Shown piece after piece: positions 1-5,897 of a stretch of DNA of 5,897 nt (within the stretch, counting starts at the first letter, position 1; each line of letters begins with the position of its first letter). Both the position numbers and the translations under genes were made by a program. The notes beneath the pieces are model-generated. The model was not told the origin of the DNA. It searched no databases and saw only the letters and a program-made list of their open reading frames with translations. The stretch is from NCBI GenBank assembly GCA_016183835.1, contig JACPDV010000607.1:1-5897 (forward strand), written 5' to 3'. The DNA is from Armatimonadota bacterium (lineage in GTDB: Bacteria > Armatimonadota > UBA10988).

Positions 1-902
1 GACGGGTGGTGGTGGTGGGCAGCGCGAACACCGACCTGGTGTGCCTGCTGGACCGGCTGCCGGCGCCCGGCGAGACCGTTCTGGGCGGCACGTTCTTCGA
101 GGCGCCCGGCGGCAAGGGCGCCAACCAGGCCGTCGCCGCCGCGCGGCTCGGCGCGCAGGTGACCTTCGTCGCCCGGCTCGGCGGCGACAGCTACGGCGAC
201 CGCGCCCTGGCCGGCTACCAGGCCGACGGCATCGACACTCGCTACATCGTCCGCGATCCCGAGCGGCCCAGCGGCGTGGCGCTGATCCTGGTCGACTCCG
301 CCGGAGAGAACAGCATCGCCGTGGCCTCCGGCGCCAACGCGGCGCTCTCGCCCGCCGACATCGAGGCCGCCGAACCCGCCTTCGCCGAGGCCAACGTGGT
401 GCTTATGCAGTTGGAGATCCCCCTCGACACCGTGGCCGCGGCGGCGCGGCTGGCGAAGAGGCAAGGCAGGCTGGTGATCCTCAACCCCGCGCCCAGCAGG
501 GAGTTGCCCGAGGCGCTCCTGCGTGACGTGGACATCCTGACCCCCAACCAGACCGAGGCAGCCCAGCTCTTCGGCGCGCTGGGCGAGGATGACGAGGCGA
601 TCGCCGAGCGGCTGCGCACGTGCCCGGTGCCCACCGTGGTCTTGACCCGCGGGCGGCAGGGCGTGCTGGCGGTGCGGCCGGACTGGGTGCAGGCGATCCC
701 GGCGCCGGAAGTGAGCGCCGTGGACACCACGGCCGCCGGCGACGCCTTCAACGGCGCCCTCGCCGCGTGTCTGTCCGACGGCTACGGGCTGTGTCTCGCG
801 GCCGAGCGGGCCTGCGCCGCCGGGGCGCTGGCCGCCACCCGCGCCGGCGCGCAGCCGTCGCTGCCCACGCTCGCGGAGCTGGAGGCGTTCCTCGCGCGAT
901 GA
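1..902 (+). CDS. rbsK: Ribokinase (PfkB family), 5' end outside the window
   Basis: Predicted ribokinase, a cytoplasmic enzyme transferring phosphate from ATP to D-ribose to give ribose-5-phosphate. The open frame runs to the left edge; position 6 is a GTG inside the first beta strand, so the true start is probably a few codons upstream. Counting from that GTG, I see the substrate-binding GSANTD (5-10), PfkB signature 1 around GGKGANQA (35-42), LNPAP (159-163), TPNQTEA (179-185), the nucleotide-binding LTRGRQG (213-219) and PfkB signature 2, DTTAAGDAFNGA (240-251), with D246 the expected catalytic base. The ending, ATRAGAQPSLPT (277-288), matches the potassium-binding tail typical of ribokinases rather than fructokinases. 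Its 298 visible residues fit the family length of about 300. The stop overlaps the next start by 4 bases (ATGA, 899-902). Another sugar or nucleoside kinase of the same family is the only realistic alternative. Confidence 0.93.
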   Translation, partial: RVVVVGSANTDLVCLLDRLPAPGETVLGGTFFEAPGGKGANQAVAAARLGAQVTFVARLGGDSYGDRALAGYQADGIDTRYIVRDPERPSGVALILVDSAGENSIAVASGANAALSPADIEAAEPAFAEANVVLMQLEIPLDTVAAAARLAKRQGRLVILNPAPSRELPEALLRDVDILTPNQTEAAQLFGALGEDDEAIAERLRTCPVPTVVLTRGRQGVLAVRPDWVQAIPAPEVSAVDTTAAGDAFNGALAACLSDGYGLCLAAERACAAGALAATRAGAQPSLPTLAELEAFLAR

Positions 903-2026
903 CGCGTTGCCTCACGGTTGTGGCGTGCTGTCTGCTGGCGCTGCCGTCCACCGCGCAGCAGCTCAAGGCCGAGTTCGGTCCGCGGGTCACCCTCGACGCC
1001 GAGGCGATCCCGCTCCGCCAGGCCCTGGAGCAGATCGGCCGGCAGCTCAACCGCCGCTTCTACGGCCAGCCGCTGAACGACAAGGACCTGGCCGCCAAGC
1101 CGGTGGCGTTCCACCTCCGCAACGCCACGATGCGGCAAGCGGTGGACGCGGTTGAGGCGGCCACCGGGCTGCCCGTGGCGCGCTACTACGGCGGCTACTA
1201 CAACGTCGGCGCCGACTCGCAGTACCCGCGCCGGATCGGCGTGCCGCTCGGCGACTGGACCGTCTGGCTCTCGTCGATCCGCTACTTCTACAACAGCTAC
1301 CTCTACTTCGGGGAGCCCGGCTACCGCGGGATCGACGAGCGGCTCGGGCTGGTCTTCGCCATCGAGGCGCCGAGCGACGCCGATTCGGTGCGGCTGCTGG
1401 CGATCTCCCGACCCACGGCCGTCACCGCCGCCGGCGACCAGCTCGCTCTCGCCACCACTTACTCGCCCGGCTGGGACTTTGACAACCGCGACCCGAGCAC
1501 GTACTACGCGACCGACTACCTGAAGGCGCCGGCGCTGGACTGCGCGGAGTTGGAGGAGGTGGCGGTGGATCTGACCTTCGCCGCGCGCGTGGAGGAGCTG
1601 CGGTTCGTGTTCGACACCCTCACGGTGGGCAAGCCGCTCTTGCTCGTCTCCGGCGACTACGATGCCGAGCTGACCGTCACGCCGGGCGTCCGCGGCGGCA
1701 TCCTGAGTGTGCGGGGGCCGGTGCCCGAGGGCTTCGACACGCCGCAGGGCTACGCCCGCCTGCGCAGCGAGCGATGGCTGCAGGCGCGGCTCTACGACGC
1801 CGCCGGCAGGGCGCTCTACACCGACTTGCGGATGGACACCACGACGGTCAAGGACGGGCAGTGGATCTCCGGCTGGCGCCTGGAGACGGCCTTCACCGAC
1901 GCCGGCCGCGCGGCGGCGAAGCTGGATGCGCGACTTTACGTGCCCCACGGCACCACGCCCCCGCTACGGGTCGCCTTCAGCCATCTGGGCCTGCCCTTGC
2001 GCGATCCCGAGGCAGCGACGCGATGA
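899..2026 (+). CDS. Secreted protein with STN-like N-terminal module, paralog A
   Basis: A 375-residue exported protein of unknown function. The ATG at 899 is chosen because it overlaps the ribokinase stop, has GGAGG at 881-885 upstream, and opens a signal peptide (basic MTR, hydrophobic 4-16, likely cleavage after STA, 17-19). Residues about 28-95 resemble the secretin/TonB short N-terminal (STN) fold: a strand, a helix with PLRQALEQIGRQLNR (38-52), a strand KPVAFHLRN (67-75) and a second helix (76-89). An aromatic-rich stretch follows (96-142, many Tyr, Phe and Trp). The C-terminal half is probably beta-rich, with APSD (157-160), RGPVPE (272-277), RLYDAAG (297-303) and RLYVP (345-349). No secretin barrel or TonB plug is present. 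The next gene is a paralog similar along its whole length, also coupled by ATGA. The STN assignment is inferred from pattern; the gene itself is secure. Confidence 0.88.
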   Translation: MTRCLTVVACCLLALPSTAQQLKAEFGPRVTLDAEAIPLRQALEQIGRQLNRRFYGQPLNDKDLAAKPVAFHLRNATMRQAVDAVEAATGLPVARYYGGYYNVGADSQYPRRIGVPLGDWTVWLSSIRYFYNSYLYFGEPGYRGIDERLGLVFAIEAPSDADSVRLLAISRPTAVTAAGDQLALATTYSPGWDFDNRDPSTYYATDYLKAPALDCAELEEVAVDLTFAARVEELRFVFDTLTVGKPLLLVSGDYDAELTVTPGVRGGILSVRGPVPEGFDTPQGYARLRSERWLQARLYDAAGRALYTDLRMDTTTVKDGQWISGWRLETAFTDAGRAAAKLDARLYVPHGTTPPLRVAFSHLGLPLRDPEAATR

Positions 2027-3129
2027 GCCGCCACGCTGGCTGGCTGGTGCTCTGGCTGCTCACGGCGGTTTCGGCTGAGGGGCCGTTGGGGCCACGCATC
2101 GATCTCGTCTGCCAGGATCTGCCGCTCCAGGAGGTGCTCACTCGGCTCGGGCGGCAGCTCAACCGCCAGGTGCGCGGCGGCGGGCTCACCCCCGACCAAC
2201 TGACCGGCCGGCCGGTGACGCTGGAGCTGCGTGACGCCACGCCGCGGGACGCGCTCGACGCACTGGAGAAGGCCACCGGCTACCATGTGCGGCGCATGTC
2301 GCGCTGGGAGTACAACGTCGACGATCGCCGCGGCTACGGGGGGCAGGTGCGCTCCCTCGGCGGGCTGCAGGTGGTGCTGCAATCGCTCTACTACTCGTTC
2401 AGCAGCGTCCTTCCCGTGGGCGACCCGGAACATGCCACGGCGATCGCGCGGGTCACGCCCACCATCTACCTCGTCGCCCCCAGCGACCCGGAGGCCCTGC
2501 GCATCGCCTCCGTGGCGCCGCCGGCGGCGCGGCTGCCCGACGGCAGCGAGGTCCGTGCCGAGGCGCAGCCCCTGTGGGCGCCGGACATGCAGGACCCGTC
2601 GCGCTGGGAGGTGGCGCGGCCGCTCCCCGCCCCGCCCTCCGCCGTGGACCGGCTCAGTGAGCTGTGGCTCGACATCACCTGGTGCGCCGGCCTGCAGGAG
2701 CTGGTGTTCGGGTTCGCCACGCCGCAGGCGAGCGCGCAGACGATGGAGCAGGGCGGCTTCCAGGCTCAGCTCGAGGCGCACCCGGCGAAGGTCGGCACGC
2801 CGTGGCGCGTGCAGGTTGCCGGCCCGGTGCCGTGGGAAGACAAGGCGCAGCGCGGCGCCCTGGCCAACCGCGAGCAATGGGCCGAGGGACGGCTCTACGA
2901 CGCCGCGGCCAAGCCGCTCCACACCCGCACTCAGATTCAGGAAGGCGCCCTGCGCGACAATCAGTGGCGCACCACGTGGCAGATCCTCCTCGCCGAGCCC
3001 GACCAGGCGGCGGAGCCGGCGCGGCTGGAGCTGCGCTTCTACGTGCCCGGCCCACCGGGGCGCAGCGAGCGCCTCAGCTTCGCGGATCTGCCGCTCCCGC
3101 CGCGACCGCCGAGCCGCAACAAGCCTTGA
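2023..3129 (+). CDS. Secreted protein with STN-like N-terminal module, paralog B
   Basis: A 368-residue exported protein of unknown function, paralogous to its upstream neighbour. The ATG at 2023 lies in an ATGA overlap with that gene's stop, with GAGG at 2009-2012 upstream. A signal peptide spans residues 1-18, with cleavage expected after VSA. The STN-like part (about 24-90) holds LPLQEVLTRLGRQLNR (33-48) and RPVTLELRDAT (63-73). Blocks shared with paralog A, in the same order, include GRQLNR (43-48), APSD (152-155), AGPVP (266-270), GRLYDAA (289-295), NQW (313-315) and RFYVPG (338-343). It lacks most of A's Tyr-rich stretch and ends in a Pro/Arg-rich tail, PLPPRPPSRNKP. The stop codon is part of the -35 element of the tRNA promoter that follows. 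Its place in one transcript with ribokinase and paralog A suggests A and B act together, perhaps as a pair; that is inference. Confidence 0.88.
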   Translation: MSRHAGWLVLWLLTAVSAEGPLGPRIDLVCQDLPLQEVLTRLGRQLNRQVRGGGLTPDQLTGRPVTLELRDATPRDALDALEKATGYHVRRMSRWEYNVDDRRGYGGQVRSLGGLQVVLQSLYYSFSSVLPVGDPEHATAIARVTPTIYLVAPSDPEALRIASVAPPAARLPDGSEVRAEAQPLWAPDMQDPSRWEVARPLPAPPSAVDRLSELWLDITWCAGLQELVFGFATPQASAQTMEQGGFQAQLEAHPAKVGTPWRVQVAGPVPWEDKAQRGALANREQWAEGRLYDAAAKPLHTRTQIQEGALRDNQWRTTWQILLAEPDQAAEPARLELRFYVPGPPGRSERLSFADLPLPPRPPSRNKP

Positions 3130-3154
3130 CACGTCCACTCGCGGGTGGTATCGT
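3126..3154 (+). promoter_or_regulatory. Sigma70-type promoter of the tRNA-Ala gene
   Basis: A perfect TTGACA -35 hexamer (3126-3131) is followed after exactly 17 bases by TATCGT (3149-3154), which matches 4 of 6 bases of the -10 consensus. Transcription would start near 3161, about 9 bases before the tRNA. The region between the -10 and the start is GC-rich (CAGGGG), as in stable-RNA promoters under stringent control. The TGA stop of the preceding gene (3127-3129) lies inside the -35 hexamer. No other site this good was seen in the window. Confidence 0.75.
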
Positions 3155-3169
3155 CAGGGGCGTTCCCCC

Positions 3170-3242
<73 letters not shown>

Positions 3243-3346
3243 TCCCCGTAACGTTGCCGCGTGTCCCCACCCGCCCATTCGCCGGCGGCACCCACACCCT
3301 GGGCCGTGCCTCGTCGCGACCCGTCCGGCGTGGCTTCAACGCGGCC
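3243..3346 (+). other. Spacer between tRNA-Ala and the transporter gene
   Basis: About 100 bases of GC-rich sequence between the tRNA 3' end and the ribosome binding site of the next gene. I see no intrinsic terminator (no hairpin followed by a T tract) and no convincing -35/-10 pair, so transcription from the tRNA promoter may continue into the transporter gene. A short palindrome, CGCCGGCG, occurs near 3280 but is expected by chance at this base composition. Confidence 0.5.
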
Positions 3347-3353
3347 AGGAGAG
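3347..3353 (+). promoter_or_regulatory. Ribosome binding site of the transporter gene
   Basis: AGGAGAG ends 7 bases before the ATG at 3361. It is the strongest Shine-Dalgarno match in this part of the window and decides the start: the same frame is open back to 3145, but that extension runs through the tRNA gene and cannot be real. Confidence 0.8.
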
Positions 3354-3360
3354 CAGCGGC

Positions 3361-3786
3361 ATGTTGTGGTGGGCCAAGTGCTTCGTGGTGGGTGCGCTGG
3401 GCGGCTTCCTTGGGGGCGTGTTCGGCGTCGGCGGCGGGATCGTCATGGTGCCGCTGCTGATGTACGCCATGGGCCTGGGGATCCACGACGCCAAGGCTAC
3501 CTCGCTGGCGCTGATCTTCGTCGTCAGCATCGCGGGCACCATCCAGCACCAGCGCCGCGGGGCGATGCACGTGGACTGGCCGATCGTTCTGGTGGCGGGC
3601 ATCGCCGCTGTGTTCGCCTCGGCCTACGGCGCGGTGCTCAGCGAGAAGCTGCCGAAGGTGATGATGCAGCGCCTCTTCGCCGCGTTGATCATCCTCGTGG
3701 CGGTGCGGATGCTGGCCACCACCCCGAGCAAGCCGCAGGAGAAGCCGGCGCCCACGCCGCAGCCGGCGGTCGAGCAGGCTCACTAG
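3361..3786 (+). CDS. Half-length TauE/SafE-family membrane transporter
   Basis: A 141-residue inner-membrane protein resembling one half of the TauE/SafE (former DUF81) family, whose members are proposed exporters of sulfite or other organic and inorganic anions. The start at 3361 follows a good ribosome binding site. The glycine-rich first segment (8-35) carries the family pattern GxxxGxxxGxGGGxxxxP, seen as GGFLGGVFGVGGGIVMVP (14-31). Further membrane segments are about 46-61, 73-93 and 101-118, so about four helices. Typical members have about 250 residues in two repeated halves; this one ends after the first and finishes in a polar, Pro-rich tail (121-141). No frameshift or remnant of a second half is visible, so it is probably a genuine short form acting as a dimer (inference). 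The substrate cannot be read from sequence. It converges with the next gene, sharing CTAG at the stops. Confidence 0.88.
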   Translation: MLWWAKCFVVGALGGFLGGVFGVGGGIVMVPLLMYAMGLGIHDAKATSLALIFVVSIAGTIQHQRRGAMHVDWPIVLVAGIAAVFASAYGAVLSEKLPKVMMQRLFAALIILVAVRMLATTPSKPQEKPAPTPQPAVEQAH

Positions 3787-3813
3787 CCTCCGGCCTGCGG
3801 CTCGGGCGCCGGC
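3744..3813. repeat. Imperfect inverted repeat across the convergent stop codons, possible bidirectional terminator
   Basis: From the outside inwards: a perfect 10-bp arm (3744-3753 with 3804-3813), a 2x2 mismatch, a 7-bp arm (3756-3762 with 3795-3801), one bulged C (3794), a 4-bp arm (3763-3766 with 3790-3793), nine unpaired bases on one side (3767-3775), and a 5-bp inner stem AGGCT/AGCCT (3776-3780 with 3785-3789) with a CACT loop. That makes 26 base pairs in 70 bases. It lies over the overlapping stops of two convergent genes, where a hairpin acting on both transcripts would be useful. No T tract follows on either strand, so classical intrinsic termination is not supported. The pairing is read directly; the role is inference. 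Confidence 0.65.
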
Positions 3814-4793
3814 GCGACCAACGAGAGGACCACCGGCACGCTCAGCTCACTGCGCCCGTTCGCGTAGCACGTGGCGATCCGCAGTTCCTGCGGCTTGGCC
3901 TCGGTGGGCACGACGAACACGAGCCGCAGCTCGATCTCCTCGCCCGCCGGGACCTGCGTGCTGACGTCGGCCACCGATTTGACCCGGATCACCCGCGTGT
4001 GCTTGACGACCGACTCGTCGTCCAGCTTCAGTCCCGTCTCGAGCGCATCACGCCGTACCGTGATCGGCACCGGGGCCACGTTCCGCAGCGACAGGGCGAC
4101 GACCTGGAAAACCCGGTCGGCGGGCGGCTTCATGGCGCCCAGCTCGGCCATGGCCTGGTTGAGACTGTCGAAACGCACGTCGAAGTGGCCGATGCTGAGC
4201 CAGTCCCCCACACTGCCGGGCACCTCGTCGCGCGGCGTCAGCCCGGTCTTGTCCTCGGGGTCGGCGTAGGGCGGCTTCAGTGGCTTGACCTTGCCGGCCA
4301 GCCAGTAGCGGAGGACCGGCATGTCGTTGTCGACCGGGAGCACGATGATCTTGGCGATCTCCCGCTTGGCCGGCACGAGAAAGACGGCGTAAGCATCGAC
4401 GCGTTGCGCGGGCTGCAGGACCATGTCCGCACTGCGGCCGTCGCCCTCCACGCCGAAGCCGCGGAAGCCCTCGTGGCTGGTCTTGTCCTCGTCCACCGCG
4501 ACAAAGGAGAGGTGGCCGCCGAGCGTCTCCTGCTGGTTGGTCGCATTCTGGACCGAGAAATGGGCCACGAGCAGCCGCCGCTTGGTGGTCGACTCCTGCC
4601 ACTTGTCGCCGATCCGGACGCAGCCGACCCGGTACTCGGCGGAGACCATGCGGAACTGGAACTTGACCGCGCGGCCGAGGGCGTAGTTCTTGCCGAAGTC
4701 GGCGTCGGGTCCGGGCCGCTGATCGACCTGCGCCGAGACCGGCACTACCACAGCCGCGAGCCAGCCGCACCAAACCGCAATGCGTAACGTCAT
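3783..4793 (-). CDS. Secreted protein with two DUF4352-like domains
   Basis: A 336-residue exported protein of unknown function. The frame is open to 4853, but the ATG at 4793 is preferred: it follows AAAGGGG (4806-4800) and opens a clean signal peptide (MTLR, hydrophobic 5-18, cleavage expected after VSA, 19-21). The mature part seems to hold two copies of an immunoglobulin-like module of the DUF4352 type. Copy 1 is about 43-153 and copy 2 about 204-307. Each has a strand ending in a conserved Asn (HFSVQN 78-83; LSLRN 234-238), an acidic turn (DEDKTSHEG; LDDESVVKH), a PA or PAGE turn (128-129; 282-285) and an FxVP strand (VFLVP 137-141; VFVVP 292-296). Such domains are common in exported proteins and often mediate binding, so an envelope role is plausible. 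It lies 87 bases downstream of gltD on the same strand, and its stop overlaps the convergent transporter gene. Confidence 0.85.
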   Translation of the reverse strand: MTLRIAVWCGWLAAVVVPVSAQVDQRPGPDADFGKNYALGRAVKFQFRMVSAEYRVGCVRIGDKWQESTTKRRLLVAHFSVQNATNQQETLGGHLSFVAVDEDKTSHEGFRGFGVEGDGRSADMVLQPAQRVDAYAVFLVPAKREIAKIIVLPVDNDMPVLRYWLAGKVKPLKPPYADPEDKTGLTPRDEVPGSVGDWLSIGHFDVRFDSLNQAMAELGAMKPPADRVFQVVALSLRNVAPVPITVRRDALETGLKLDDESVVKHTRVIRVKSVADVSTQVPAGEEIELRLVFVVPTEAKPQELRIATCYANGRSELSVPVVLSLVAPAPEPQAGG

Positions 4794-4799
4794 CGGATA

Positions 4800-4806
4800 C
4801 CCCTTT
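4800..4806 (-). promoter_or_regulatory. Ribosome binding site of the DUF4352-like gene
   Basis: On the minus strand AAAGGGG lies 6 bases before the ATG at 4793-4791. This favours that start over the upstream in-frame ATG at 4853, which would put 20 Arg/His-rich residues before the signal peptide and has no comparable site. Confidence 0.65.
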
Positions 4807-4854
4807 GTGCAGTGGTGCGGCGCTGTTCGACGGGCGCGACGCGATCCCTGCACA
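4806..4854 (-). repeat. Seven-base inverted repeat in the leader of the DUF4352-like gene
   Basis: TGTGCAG (4806-4812) and CTGCACA (4848-4854) are perfect reverse complements 35 bases apart in the gap between gltD and the next gene. In the minus-strand transcript the 3' arm ends on the first A of the ribosome binding site, so a folded stem would stand directly beside it. The intervening bases are GC-rich and could stack further. It is not followed by a U tract, so it is not an intrinsic terminator of gltD. A 7-bp match in a short gap can be chance. Confidence 0.35.
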
Positions 4855-4880
4855 TGGGCGACCCAGATGCGGAGCCGCGC

Positions 4881-5897
<1,017 letters not shown>

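Noticed and set aside
782..1948. Long minus-strand open frame opposite paralog A
   Set aside because: Long antisense frames are expected in GC-rich DNA because stop codons are rare. The translation is Arg/Ala/Gly/His-rich, has no recognisable domain or signal, and lies opposite a gene with signal peptide, coupling and a paralog.
1936..3138. Long minus-strand open frame opposite paralog B
   Set aside because: Same low-complexity Arg/Val/His composition, no motif, and it covers both the promoter and most of a well supported gene.
3157..3168. GGGG-CGTT-CCCC hairpin just before the tRNA
   Set aside because: The first arm would lie in the promoter discriminator, upstream of the expected transcript start, so the stem would not form in the tRNA precursor. 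The GC-rich stretch is better explained as part of the promoter.
3261..4787. 508-residue plus-strand open frame opposite the DUF4352-like gene
   Set aside because: It crosses the transporter in another frame and then lies antisense to the secreted protein. Its composition is a mirror of those genes and it has no domain of its own.
4794..4853. ATG at 4853 as start of the DUF4352-like gene
   Set aside because: It would add 20 residues rich in Arg and His ahead of a good signal peptide, with no ribosome binding site; the ATG at 4793 has both.

Overview
The window is a stretch of very GC-rich bacterial chromosome, roughly 70 % G+C by eye with third codon positions almost all G or C. It holds six protein genes and one tRNA gene, packed with almost no spacer. 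Gene style (stops overlapping starts, Shine-Dalgarno sites, cleavable signal peptides, a tRNA without encoded CCA) is bacterial. The mix of housekeeping genes and unfamiliar secreted proteins would suit an environmental, poorly cultured high-GC lineage such as a planctomycete or armatimonadete relative. That is a guess, since no marker here fixes the phylum.

Left part, plus strand (1-3129): a ribokinase cut by the window edge, followed by two secreted paralogous proteins of 375 and 368 residues. Each junction is a 4-base ATGA overlap, so the three look like one translationally coupled operon. The paralogs start with a signal peptide and a module resembling the secretin/TonB short N-terminal domain (STN), but in place of a secretin or receptor barrel they have a shared C-terminal domain that I do not recognise.

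Middle part (3126-3786): a sigma70-type promoter overlaps the stop codon of the second paralog and drives a tRNA-Ala(GGC). After 118 bases comes a half-length TauE/SafE-type membrane transporter with its own ribosome binding site.

Right part, minus strand (5897-3783): the C-terminal two thirds of glutamate synthase small subunit (gltD, cut by the window edge), then an 87-base gap, then a secreted protein built of two DUF4352-like beta-sandwich repeats. The transporter and this secreted protein converge and overlap by four bases, CTAG, in which both stop codons lie. An imperfect inverted repeat of about 70 bases with 26 base pairs spans this junction, and its arms encode nearly the same Pro/Ala/Gln tail in both proteins. 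This is the most unusual structure in the window.

Functional links between genes are weak. gltD (ammonium assimilation), tRNA-Ala and ribokinase are housekeeping; the four secreted or membrane proteins are of uncertain function. I see no transposase, phage, CRISPR or toxin-antitoxin signature.
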